From Roseisolibacter agri (lineage in GTDB: Bacteria; Gemmatimonadota; Gemmatimonadetes; Gemmatimonadales; Gemmatimonadaceae): a stretch of 64,000 bases of DNA. The position numbers and the translations under genes are program-made. Position 1 is the stretch's first letter, and each line of letters opens with the position of its first letter. The notes beneath the pieces are model-generated. The model did not search any database and had not been told where the DNA came from. It saw nothing but the letters and a program-made list of their open reading frames with translations. This document shows, piece after piece, positions 40,033-48,248 of the stretch. The stretch is from the NCBI RefSeq assembly GCF_030159095.1, contig NZ_BRXS01000003.1, positions 682,001-746,000 of the forward strand, in the 5' to 3' direction.

Positions 40033-41420
40033 ATCGCTTTCACCTCGGTCACGAGCTTGGTCAACATCGTCTTCGCGTCGCCGAACAGCATCCGCGTGTT
40101 GTCGGCGTAGAATAGCTCGTTCTCGATGCCGGCGAAGCCCGCGTTCATGCTGCGCTTCATGACGATGACGTTCCGCGCCTGGTCCACGTTCAGCACCGGC
40201 ATGCCGTAGATCGGCGACCCGCGGTCCGTCTTGGCCGCCGGGTTCACCACGTCGTTGGCGCCGATGACCAGCGCGACGTCGGCCGAGGAGAACTCGTCGT
40301 TGATCTCCTCCATGTCGTACAGCTTGTCGTACGGCACGTTCGCCTCGGCCAGCAGCACGTTCATGTGCCCGGGCATGCGGCCGGCGACCGGATGGATCGC
40401 GTACTTCACCTCCCCGCCCTTCTTCTCGATCAGCTCCGCCAGCTCGCGCACCACGTGCTGCGCCTGCGCGACCGCCATGCCGTAGCCGGGCACCACGATC
40501 ACCTTCCCCGCGTAGCCGAGCTGGATCGCCGCGTCCTCGGCGCTCACGCTCTTGACCGTGAGGCCGGCCGCGGTCTTCCCACTGGCTTCGGGCGCGGCAC
40601 CGAACGCGCCGAACAGCACGTTGGCGAACGAGCGGTTCATCGCCTTCGACATGATGATCGAGAGGATGAAGCCGCTCGCGCCGTCGAGCGCGCCCGCGAT
40701 GATGAGCACCGTGTTGCCGATCGCGAAGCCGGTCGCGCTGGCCGCCAGGCCCGCGTACGAGTTGAGCAGCGACACCACGACCGGCATGTCGGCGCCGCCG
40801 ATGGGAAGCACGAACGACACGCCGATCACGAACGCGAGCGCGGTCATCGCCCAGAACGCCCACGTGGCCGTCGGATCGGCGATGAGGTAGAGCCAGAGCC
40901 CCACCGCGCCGGCCATCGCGGCGATGTTGACGACGTTCTGCCCGCGGTAGGTGATCGGGCGCCCCGGCAGGAACTCCTGCAGCTTGCCGAACGCCATGAA
41001 GCTGCCGGTCACCGTGAGCGCGCCGAACAGGACCTCGAAGCCGAGGGCCGCCATCTGGGGCCGCGGGATCGCTCCGGCGCCAACGTGGTGGGTGTATTCC
41101 GCGATGCCCACGAGCGACGCCGCCAGCGCGCCGAACATGTGCGAGATCGCGATGCGCTGCGGCATCGCCGTCATCGGCACGCGCGTGCCCAGCGGCCACC
41201 CCACGATGGTGCCGAGCACGAGGCCCGCGAGGATCCACTGGTACTCGACGATCTCCTCGACGATCAGCGTGCCGACGATGGCGAGCAGCATGCCGACCGC
41301 CGCCTGCTGCATGCCGCGCCGCGCGGTGTCGGGGCGCGTCAGCGACTTGAGGCCGAGGATGAAGAAGATGCTGGCGGCCAGGTAGCTGGCCTGCGTCAGG
41401 AGCGTGCGCGCGTCGCTCAC
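40029..41420 (-). CDS. pntB: NAD(P) transhydrogenase subunit beta
   Basis: 463 residues from a GTG. About nine membrane helices fill residues 1-270, then the NADP(H)-binding domain III: V-I-V-V-P-G-Y-G-M-A-V-A-Q-A-Q-H and Y-A-I-H-P-V-A-G-R-M-P-G-H-M-N-V-L-L-A-E-A-N-V-P-Y-D. It couples hydride transfer between NADH and NADP+ to proton entry. The three-gene arrangement (alpha 1, alpha 2, beta) matches the Rhodospirillum-type enzyme. It overlaps both the alpha-2 gene (GTGA) and the FKBP gene. Confidence 0.97.
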   Translation of the reverse strand: MSDARTLLTQASYLAASIFFILGLKSLTRPDTARRGMQQAAVGMLLAIVGTLIVEEIVEYQWILAGLVLGTIVGWPLGTRVPMTAMPQRIAISHMFGALAASLVGIAEYTHHVGAGAIPRPQMAALGFEVLFGALTVTGSFMAFGKLQEFLPGRPITYRGQNVVNIAAMAGAVGLWLYLIADPTATWAFWAMTALAFVIGVSFVLPIGGADMPVVVSLLNSYAGLAASATGFAIGNTVLIIAGALDGASGFILSIIMSKAMNRSFANVLFGAFGAAPEASGKTAAGLTVKSVSAEDAAIQLGYAGKVIVVPGYGMAVAQAQHVVRELAELIEKKGGEVKYAIHPVAGRMPGHMNVLLAEANVPYDKLYDMEEINDEFSSADVALVIGANDVVNPAAKTDRGSPIYGMPVLNVDQARNVIVMKRSMNAGFAGIENELFYADNTRMLFGDAKTMLTKLVTEVKAI

Positions 41421-41734
41421 TTGGACGCCTCACCGGGCGGCAGCTCGGCCGGCTTCTCCTCGCGCCGGAACATCCGCAGCATGCGGTCGGTGATGATGAA
41501 GCCGCCCACCACGTTGATGGTGGCGCACGTGACCGCGACGAAGCCGAGGATGCTGGCGAGCCGCGAGTAGCGCGAGCCGGCCACCACCAGCGCGCCGACG
41601 ATCGAGATGGCGGAGATGGCGTTGGTGGCCGACATCAGCGGCGTGTGCAGGAGCGGCGGCACGCGGGTGATGATGCTGTAGCCCACGAAGCCGGCGAGGA
41701 TGAAGACGTAGAGCTGCAGGACGTAGGTCAGCAT
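41417..41734 (-). CDS. pntAB: NAD(P) transhydrogenase subunit alpha part 2
   Basis: 105 residues with three membrane helices; V-F-I-L-A-G-F-V-G-Y-S-I-I-T-R-V-P-P-L-L-H-T-P-L-M-S-A-T-N-A-I-S is the conserved dII signature. In E. coli this segment is the C-terminal part of PntA; here it is a separate gene. It lies 3 bp after pntA's first part and overlaps pntB by 4 bp. Confidence 0.96.
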   Translation of the reverse strand: MLTYVLQLYVFILAGFVGYSIITRVPPLLHTPLMSATNAISAISIVGALVVAGSRYSRLASILGFVAVTCATINVVGGFIITDRMLRMFRREEKPAELPPGEASK

Positions 41735-41737
41735 CGG

Positions 41738-42856
41738 TCAGCTCCGCACCTGGCCGTCGTGGGTGAGCGCCATCGCGCCGGTGATCTCGTCGGACACGTC
41801 CAGCTGCAGCGCCCCCTCCTTCGTCGAGAGGTGCTGCAGCAGCGTCAGCACGTTGCGGCCGAACATCGCGCTCGCGTGCGCGGGCGTGGTGCTCGGCAGG
41901 TTCAGGGGCCCCATGATCGTGACGCCGTGCGCCTCCACGGTCTCGCCGGGGCGCGTCAGCTCGCAGTTCCCGCCGGTCTCCGCGGCCACGTCGACGATCA
42001 CGGCGCCGGGCTTCATGGTCGCCACCATCTCGGCGGTGACGAGCCGCGGCGCGGGCCGCCCGGGAATCGCCGCCGTCGAGATCACGAGGTCCATCTCGGC
42101 GATCGCGCCGGCGATCGCGGCCAGCGTGCGCGCCTGCTCGTCGGCCGCCTGCTCGCGCGCGTAGCCGCCCGCCGTCTCGGCGCCGGGCGCCGCCAGCTCC
42201 GCGGCCACGAACCTCGCGCCGAGCGACTGCACCTGCTCGCGCGCCGCCGCCCGCACGTCGAAGGCGCTGACGACGGCGCCCAGGCGGCGCGCGGTGGCGA
42301 TGGCCTGCAGCCCGGCCACGCCGGCGCCGAGGACGAGCGCCTTCGCGGGCGTGATGTTGCCGGCGGCGGTGGTGAGCATCGGCAGGAAGCGCGGCAGCGC
42401 GCTCGCCGCCAGGAGCACCGCCTTGTAGCCCGCGACCGTGGCCTGCGACGAGAGCACGTCCATCGACTGCGCGCGCGTGATGCGCGGCACCCGCTCGAGC
42501 GCCAGCGCGGTGACGCCGCGCTGCGCAAGGTCGGCCAGCAGGTGCAGCCCCTCGGCGCTCTGCGCGGGCTGCAGCAGCGCCACGAGGACCGAGCCGCGCG
42601 GGAGCAGCGCGGCCTCCGCGGCGGTGGGGCGCTGCACCTTGGCGACGACCTCCGCGCCCTGGCAGGCGGCCGCCGCGTCGGCGGCGAGGGTGGCGCCCGC
42701 GGCCTCGTAGTCGGCGTCGGCGGCGTAGGCGGCGGCGCCGGCGCCGCGCTCGATCACGACCTGGTGGCCGGCGGCGACCAGCCGCTTCACGGCGTCCGGG
42801 GTGAGCGCGACGCGGCGCTCCCGCTCGGCGGTCTCCTTCAGGACGGCGATGCGCAT
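41738..42856 (-). CDS. pntAA: NAD(P) transhydrogenase subunit alpha part 1
   Basis: 372 residues, soluble. The N-terminal alanine-dehydrogenase-like domain (K-E-T-A-E-R-E-R-R-V-A-L-T-P) and the NAD(H)-binding Rossmann loop V-L-G-A-G-V-A-G-L-Q-A-I-A-T-A are clear. So are M-D-V-L-S-S-Q-A-T-V-A-G-Y-K and I-S-T-A-A-I-P-G-R-P-A-P. It binds NADH on the cytoplasmic face and docks on the membrane subunits encoded just downstream. Operon start; the 409-bp gap upstream holds family A copy 5. Confidence 0.97.
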   Translation of the reverse strand: MRIAVLKETAERERRVALTPDAVKRLVAAGHQVVIERGAGAAAYAADADYEAAGATLAADAAAACQGAEVVAKVQRPTAAEAALLPRGSVLVALLQPAQSAEGLHLLADLAQRGVTALALERVPRITRAQSMDVLSSQATVAGYKAVLLAASALPRFLPMLTTAAGNITPAKALVLGAGVAGLQAIATARRLGAVVSAFDVRAAAREQVQSLGARFVAAELAAPGAETAGGYAREQAADEQARTLAAIAGAIAEMDLVISTAAIPGRPAPRLVTAEMVATMKPGAVIVDVAAETGGNCELTRPGETVEAHGVTIMGPLNLPSTTPAHASAMFGRNVLTLLQHLSTKEGALQLDVSDEITGAMALTHDGQVRS

Positions 42857-42968
42857 GGGCTCCGGTCGGGGGGCGACGGCGGACCACGGGACTCAAGGGG
42901 CAACCTACGGCGGACGGCCGCGAGCGCGAGCCCCGGTCGGCACGCCGGCGCGCCGGCCCCCCTGTGCC

Positions 42969-43104
42969 TGTTGGTGGGATGCGGATGCTCCCGATGAAAC
43001 GGATGCTGCGGATCGCTCCGCACCGGCGCATGGAGCGTTGCCGCCACGCGGAACGATCCGAATGATCCGTTCAGATCCGGAGCATCCGCATCCTCCCCAA
43101 CAGG
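42969..43104. repeat. Family A palindrome (9-bp units), copy 5
   Basis: CCTGTTGGTGGGATGCGGAT on the left faces ATCCGCATCCTCCCCAACAG on the right. This copy lies between two divergent genes, so it is not tied to transcript ends. Confidence 0.87.
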
Positions 43105-43265
43105 TCAGAGGACTCGGGCGCAAAGGGCGAGGCTACGGAGCCCCGGTCAGCCGGGAATCCCGGGTGTGGCCGCTCGCGCGAGCGCGCGCCGGCCCGCATG
43201 TTCCGCGCGTCACGCGCTCGTTCCCGCATCCACCTCGCCCTCCTTCGCCTTCACCCCAGGCGCCG

Positions 43266-45032
43266 ATGCCCGTCGCGCAGCTGACGTCCCTCGACTACGT
43301 CGTGATGGCGATCTACTTCGCCGTGGTGCTCGGGATCGGGTGGGCGCTCCGGCGGATGATGCGCACCTCGACGGACTTCTTCCTCTCCGGGCGCTCGCTC
43401 CCGCCGTGGGTGACGGGGCTCGCGTTCCTCTCGGCGAACCTCGGCGCGCAGGAGGTCATCGGGATGGGCGCGTCGGGCGCGAAGTACGGGATCGCCACCG
43501 CGCACTTCTACTGGGTGGGCGCGATCCCCGCGATGGTGTTCGTGGGGCTGTTCATGATGCCGTTCTACTACGGCTCGCGCGCGCGCTCGGTGCCCGAGTA
43601 CCTGAAGCTGCGCTTCGACGAGAAGACGCGCACGCTGAACGCGGTCAGCTTCGCGGCGATGACGGTGTTCTCGTCGGGCGTGTCGATGTACGCGATGGGC
43701 AAGCTGCTGAACCTCCTGCTCGGCTGGGACTTCGACACGAGCGTGCTGGTGGCGGCGGCGATCGTGCTCGCGTACGTGCTGCTGGGCGGCCTGACGAGCG
43801 CGATCTACAACGAGGTGCTGCAGTTCTTCATGATCGTGTTCGGCTTCGCGCCGCTGGTGTGGATCGGGCTGCGCGCGGTGGGCGGGTGGGGCGGGCTGCG
43901 CTACCGCCTGGGGCAGCTGGCGCTGGACCGCGGGCTGCCGGCCGACGCGCTGACGCACACGTGGAAGGGGATGGGCGACGCGGCCACGAACCCGATCGGC
44001 GTCGAGTGGTTCGGGCTGATGATGGGGCTCGCCTTCGTGCTCTCGTTCGGCTACTGGTGCACGGACTTCCTGGTGGTGCAGCGCGCGATGGCGGCCGACT
44101 CGATGTCCGCCGCGCGGCGCACGCCGCTGATCGCCGCGCTGCCGAAGATGTTCTTCCCGTTCCTCGTGATCCTGCCGGGGATGATCGCGCTGGCGCACGG
44201 CAGCGACGCGTCGGTGGGCGGGCTGGCGACCGCGGGCACGGGGATGATCCCGCCCAAGCTCCTGCCGAGCGGGGTGCCGATGGTGAACGAGCAGGGGAGC
44301 TTCGTGCTCGACTACGACCTGGCGACGCCGATGATGCTGGTGCGGCTCTTCCCGACGGGGATGCTGGGGCTGGGCGTGACGGCGCTGATGGCGTCGTTCA
44401 TGTCGGGGATGGCGGGGAACGTCACGGCGTTCAACACGGTGTGGACGTACGACATCTACCAGGCGCACATCCGCAAGGGCGCGTCGGACGCGCACTACCT
44501 GTGGATGGGGCGCGCGGCGACGGTGGGCGGGATCGCGCTGTCGATCGCGGCCGCGTACGTGGCGGGCGCGTTCAACAACATCATGGACTTCCTGCAGCTG
44601 ATCTTCGCGTTCGTGAACGCGCCGCTGTTCGCGACGTTCGCGCTGGGGATGTTCTGGAAGCGGAGCACGGGCCACGGCGCCTTCTGGGGGCTGGTGGCGG
44701 GCACGCTGGGCGCGGCGCTGCACCACGGGCTGACGCTGGCGCGCGGCTCGACGCCCGGCGTGAAGGGCGGCTACTTCGCGACGCTGCACCTGTATCGCAG
44801 CGAGCTGGCGCAGACGTTCTACACGGCGACGGCGGCGTTCCTGACGTGCTTCGTGGTGACGATCGTCATCAGCCTCGCGACGCGGCCGCGCGCGGACGAC
44901 GAGCTGCGCGGGCTGGTGTACTCGTTGACGCCGCGGCCGGCGGACGACTCGCGGCACTGGACGCAGCGGCCGGCGGTGCTGGCGTCGGTGGTGCTGGGCA
45001 TGACGCTGCTGCTCAACGTCCTGTTCTACTGA
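43266..45032 (+). CDS. Sodium/solute symporter (SSS family)
   Basis: 588 residues with about 14 membrane helices. The family pattern is present: Y-F-A-V-V-L-G-I-G-W, S-T-D-F-F-L-S-G-R-S-L-P-P-W-V-T-G-L-A-F-L-S-A-N-L-G-A, and the SSS signature with G-G-L-T-S-A-I-Y-N-E-V-L-Q near helix 5. It resembles SGLT-type sugar or solute transporters; the substrate is not readable. A small two-helix protein gene follows 22 bp later, probably in the same transcript. Confidence 0.94.
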   Translation: MPVAQLTSLDYVVMAIYFAVVLGIGWALRRMMRTSTDFFLSGRSLPPWVTGLAFLSANLGAQEVIGMGASGAKYGIATAHFYWVGAIPAMVFVGLFMMPFYYGSRARSVPEYLKLRFDEKTRTLNAVSFAAMTVFSSGVSMYAMGKLLNLLLGWDFDTSVLVAAAIVLAYVLLGGLTSAIYNEVLQFFMIVFGFAPLVWIGLRAVGGWGGLRYRLGQLALDRGLPADALTHTWKGMGDAATNPIGVEWFGLMMGLAFVLSFGYWCTDFLVVQRAMAADSMSAARRTPLIAALPKMFFPFLVILPGMIALAHGSDASVGGLATAGTGMIPPKLLPSGVPMVNEQGSFVLDYDLATPMMLVRLFPTGMLGLGVTALMASFMSGMAGNVTAFNTVWTYDIYQAHIRKGASDAHYLWMGRAATVGGIALSIAAAYVAGAFNNIMDFLQLIFAFVNAPLFATFALGMFWKRSTGHGAFWGLVAGTLGAALHHGLTLARGSTPGVKGGYFATLHLYRSELAQTFYTATAAFLTCFVVTIVISLATRPRADDELRGLVYSLTPRPADDSRHWTQRPAVLASVVLGMTLLLNVLFY

Positions 45033-45054
45033 ACCCAGACCCGGAGCGCGGACG

Positions 45055-45348
45055 ATGAGCGGTGCGGCGGCGCTGGACCTGCGGTACCCGATCGGCGGGC
45101 TGTTCGTCGTGCTCGGCCTGCTGCTGGCGGGCTACGGCGCGATGACGCACGGCGACGCGACGATGTACGCGCGGGCCACGGGGCTGAACATCAACCTGTG
45201 GTGGGGCGCGGCGATGCTGGCGTTCGGGGCGCTGTTCCTGGCGCTGGCGGCGCGCGCGGGCCGGCGCGCGACCGCGCGGCCGGCGATGGAGACGCCGGAG
45301 GGGCGCGAGACGGAGCGGCGGGAGCACGAGGCCGGTCTCGAGACCTGA
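45055..45348 (+). CDS. Small two-helix membrane protein next to symporter
   Basis: 97 residues. Two helices, G-G-L-F-V-V-L-G-L-L-L-A-G-Y-G and W-W-G-A-A-M-L-A-F-G-A-L-F-L-A-L, with the conserved-looking link G-L-N-I-N-L-W-W between them. A charged cytoplasmic tail follows. A GGAGC lies 8 bp before the ATG. Small proteins of this shape often accompany SSS transporters in Gemmatimonadota and Bacteroidetes; function unknown. Confidence 0.8.
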   Translation: MSGAAALDLRYPIGGLFVVLGLLLAGYGAMTHGDATMYARATGLNINLWWGAAMLAFGALFLALAARAGRRATARPAMETPEGRETERREHEAGLET

Positions 45349-45350
45349 GG

Positions 45351-45364
45351 CTGCGTGCTGCGTG
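45351..45364. repeat. Family D heptamers, two copies
   Basis: CTGCGTGCTGCGTG directly after the small membrane protein's stop, running into family B copy 4. Confidence 0.7.
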
Positions 45365-45380
45365 GCGTGCACCATCACGC

Positions 45381-45536
45381 CGGACCCGAACGGCAACGGC
45401 AGCAAGGATGAAATCTGACGAGATCGGATAACGACGGAGGGCTCCGCGTCGGGCGACGTTCCTCGCCGCCACGCGGAGCCCTCCGTCGTTATCAGACGTT
45501 ATCCGATCTTCATCCTTGCAATGCCGTTCGCCATTC
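45381..45536. repeat. Family B palindrome, copy 4
   Basis: GGATAACGACGGAGGGCTCC on the left faces GGAGCCCTCCGTCGTTATC on the right. Outer blocks GCAAGGATGAAATC and GATCTTCATCCTTGC pair. The core is GGGCGACGTTCCTCGCC. Confidence 0.9.
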
Positions 45537-45576
45537 CAGAGCGCTACCGTAACCCGTCGCCTTCCACCCTTCCCGC

Positions 45577-46440
45577 ATGCGACCCGCCCTCCGCCTGCTC
45601 GCGCACGCCTGCCTGCTGGTCGCCCTCCTTGCCGCGTGCGGCGAGCGCTCGACGCCGAGCGGAGAGCCGTCACCCACCCCACCGACGTCGCCCACCGCGC
45701 CCACCGCGCCGGCCGCCGGGCTCGTGCTGCAGGGCGACCCCGAGTCCGCCGCGGGCGCGACGTGGACGTACCGCGCGACGGTGGACGGCGTCGTGTACGA
45801 CCTGAAGGGCGTGCTGTTCAAGCCGCGGGGCGCAGGGCCGTTCCCCGCGGTCGTCGTCAGCCACGGCTACGGTGGCAGCGCGGCGACCTACTCGCGCGGG
45901 ATCGCAGTCGAGATGGTGCGGTGGGGGCTGGTGGCGATCGCGACCGACTACACGCACGCGGCGGTGCCGTCGGGCGCGCCCGGCACGTCGGCCGACCCGG
46001 GCGCGAGCACCGCCAACGTGCAGCGCGCGCACCGGACGTACGAGCTGCTGCGCTCCCTCGGCTACGTGGACATGCGGCGCGTCGCCGCGCACGGGCACAG
46101 CATGGGCGCGTTCGTCACCGCGGCGCTGCTGGCCGCCTACCCGGCCGACTTCCGCGCGGCGTCGCACACGGCGGGCGGCGTGCGCGTCGCGACGTTCGAC
46201 GGCGCCGCGCCGACCGAGGCGCAGGCAGCGACCATCCGCACGCCGTATCAGCTGCACCACGGCGACCGTGACGCGGTGGTCCTGCTGGCGGCCGACCAGC
46301 GGCTGGCGTCGGTGCTCACCGCGAGCGGCACGACGCACGAGCTGCAGGTCTACCCCGGCGCCGACCACGACGACGTGGCGCGCAGCGCGGCGATGCTGGA
46401 GCGCGTGCGGGCGTGGTACGGGCGGTGGGGGATGTTCTGA
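45577..46440 (+). CDS. Exported alpha/beta hydrolase, lipoprotein
   Basis: 287 residues with a lipobox L-L-A-A-C, then a Pro/Thr-rich linker. The alpha/beta hydrolase core has V-V-V-S-H-G-Y-G-G-S (oxyanion region), nucleophile A-H-G-H-S-M-G-A, acid in H-H-G-D-R-D and His in G-A-D-H-D-D. It resembles dienelactone-hydrolase/platelet-activating-factor acetylhydrolase-type enzymes. It should act on the outer surface or in the periplasm. Confidence 0.9.
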   Translation: MRPALRLLAHACLLVALLAACGERSTPSGEPSPTPPTSPTAPTAPAAGLVLQGDPESAAGATWTYRATVDGVVYDLKGVLFKPRGAGPFPAVVVSHGYGGSAATYSRGIAVEMVRWGLVAIATDYTHAAVPSGAPGTSADPGASTANVQRAHRTYELLRSLGYVDMRRVAAHGHSMGAFVTAALLAAYPADFRAASHTAGGVRVATFDGAAPTEAQAATIRTPYQLHHGDRDAVVLLAADQRLASVLTASGTTHELQVYPGADHDDVARSAAMLERVRAWYGRWGMF

Positions 46441-46467
46441 ACGGTGCGCTGGCCGCAGCCCGCCGCC

Positions 46468-47190
46468 TCAGCGCAACCCGTCGCCTTCCACCACCGCACC
46501 GTCGGCGCGCGGATCCTCCGCCAGCCGCGCCAGCGCGCGCGCCAGCTCGTCGGCGGTGGTGGAGCGCCAGCGGTCGCGCAGGCGGTGGGCGCCGAGCAGG
46601 CCCGGGATCGCGAGCGCCGCGTCGACCAGCGTCGCGCCGATGCGCTCGGCCGGGCGCGACTCGTCGCGGTCGGGGCCCGTGATGAAGCTCGGACGCACGA
46701 CGGTCCACGGTAGCGGCGACGCACGCAGCTCCGCCTCCAGTCGTCCGCGCACCGCGAGGTACGGATTGCGCGACGCGGCGTCGGCGCCGACGGACGAGAG
46801 GTAGACGAAGCGCGGCGACGCATCCATCTCGCGGGCCGCGCGCTGCGTCGCACGCAGCAGGAGCGCGGTGAGCCCGTAGTCCACGTGCTCGTAGCCGTCG
46901 GCCTGGCCGCGCGCGGCGGACGCGCGCGCCCGCTGCCGCGTGGTGCCCAGCAGCGCGAAGACCGCGGTCGGCTGCACGGACAGCAGCGTCGCCGCCATCG
47001 CGTCCGCGTCCCACGGCGTCGCGTCGGCCGTCGCGCCCATGCCGGCGAAGCGCACGCGCCAGGTGTCGCGCTCCGGCGAGTCGGGGCGCAGGTGCGCGAC
47101 CGTGCGCCATCCGCGCTCGACGAGCACCCGCACCAGCGCGCGGCCCACGTAGCCCGTCGCGCCCGCGACGAAGGCCGCGCGCGAGGTCAC
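46468..47190 (-). CDS. Atypical SDR / NAD(P)-binding protein
   Basis: 240 residues from a GTG. The Rossmann loop is A-G-A-T-G-Y-V-G-R-A-L-V; the canonical catalytic Tyr-x3-Lys is missing, as in NmrA-like atypical SDRs. W-T-V-V-R-P-S-F-I-T-G-P-D-R-D is well kept. It may be a redox sensor or bind an isoprenoid or quinone intermediate. Start overlaps the stop of the upstream alpha/beta hydrolase (GTGA at 47187-47190). Confidence 0.85.
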   Translation of the reverse strand: MTSRAAFVAGATGYVGRALVRVLVERGWRTVAHLRPDSPERDTWRVRFAGMGATADATPWDADAMAATLLSVQPTAVFALLGTTRQRARASAARGQADGYEHVDYGLTALLLRATQRAAREMDASPRFVYLSSVGADAASRNPYLAVRGRLEAELRASPLPWTVVRPSFITGPDRDESRPAERIGATLVDAALAIPGLLGAHRLRDRWRSTTADELARALARLAEDPRADGAVVEGDGLR

Positions 47191-48119
47191 GACACGTCCA
47201 CCACCGGTGCGGCCGCCGTCGCGTCCGCGGTCGCGTCCGTCGGTGCGTCGGCGTGCGCGGCCAGCCACTCGCGCGTGGCCGCGAAGACGCGCGCGCGCTC
47301 GCGGTCCACCGCGATCACGTGGCCCGACGCCTCCAGCCAGAGCACGTCGCGCGTGCGGCTGCCGATGCGCTCCGCCGCCACGGCCGCGGCCTCCGCGGCG
47401 ACGCGGTTGTCGCGGCGCGAGAGCACGACGCGCGTCGGCACCTGGATGTCGGGGAGCGCCGCGTGCGCCGCGTCCACGATGCGCCCCAGCTCGCGCAGCA
47501 GCCGCGGCGTCACCACGCCGTAGCCCAGCGCCTGCGCGCGCGCCTCGGGGTCGTGGATGGACGCCGCGCCGCCGTCGCTGCCCAGGTACGGCAGCACGAG
47601 CCCCAGCGCGAGGTGCGCGCGCCCCACGGCGCGGACCGCGCGCGCGGCGGTGACGTACGGCGCCAGCAGGACGAGCGCGCGCACGTCCGGCGTCTCCGCG
47701 GCCAGCACCGCGCACAGCGCCGCGCCCATCGACTGCCCCACGAGGGCGACGCTGCCATGCTCCGCACGCAGCGCGGCCAGCTCCTCGCGCGCGCACGCCA
47801 GCCACGCGTCGGCGCCGCTGGCCGCGAAGTCGCGCACGGTGCGCCCGTGCCCCGGCAGCAGCGGTACGCGCACCGTCCAGCCGTCGGCGTGCAGCGCGTG
47901 CGCCAGCTCGGCCACGCTCTGCGGCGTGTCGCCGAAGCCGTGCACGACCAGCGCCGCGCGCGCCGGATCGCCGCGCAGCGTGAAGCCGTGCGCGCCGCGC
48001 ACCACGCCGTCGTCGCCGAGCGGCAGCCGCGCGCCGACGCGCCGCTCGACGCGGCGGCGGTGGAGGTGGCGCAGGGCGGCGATCGCCGTGGCGGCGGTGA
48101 GGATCGCGAGTGGAAGCAT
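47187..48119 (-). CDS. Alpha/beta hydrolase with N-terminal membrane helix
   Basis: 310 residues. An N-terminal hydrophobic helix is followed by V-V-H-G-F-G-D-T-P, the nucleophile V-G-Q-S-M-G-A, acid in L-S-R-R-D-N and the final E-A-S-G-H-V-I-A. It resembles carboxylesterase/monoglyceride lipases. The longer frame up to 48248 (A-R-R-S-T-L-A-A-R-R-S) is encoded by a heptamer palindrome and was rejected as coding. Overlaps the downstream SDR gene by 4 bp. Confidence 0.87.
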   Translation of the reverse strand: MLPLAILTAATAIAALRHLHRRRVERRVGARLPLGDDGVVRGAHGFTLRGDPARAALVVHGFGDTPQSVAELAHALHADGWTVRVPLLPGHGRTVRDFAASGADAWLACAREELAALRAEHGSVALVGQSMGAALCAVLAAETPDVRALVLLAPYVTAARAVRAVGRAHLALGLVLPYLGSDGGAASIHDPEARAQALGYGVVTPRLLRELGRIVDAAHAALPDIQVPTRVVLSRRDNRVAAEAAAVAAERIGSRTRDVLWLEASGHVIAVDRERARVFAATREWLAAHADAPTDATADATAAAPVVDVS

Positions 48120-48128
48120 CAGAGCGCC

Positions 48129-48241
48129 GGAGAGCGAGCGTCGAGCGGCGAGCGTCGAGCGGCGAGCGAGGGTCGCGCGGGATGCGGAGTCGCGAGCGCG
48201 CGCGGAATCGACTCGACGCTCACCGCCCGACGCTCGACGCT
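48129..48241. repeat. Family C palindrome (7-bp units)
   Basis: GAGCGTCGAGCGGCGAGCGT at about 48136 on and the inverted ACGCTCACCGCCCGACGCTC at about 48215 on. It separates two tandem − strand genes. Confidence 0.87.
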
Positions 48242-48248
48242 TCCTCAT

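Noticed and set aside
48120-48248. N-terminal extension of the alpha/beta hydrolase
   Set aside because: Encoded wholly by family C heptamers; the ATG at 48119 gives a normal membrane helix start.
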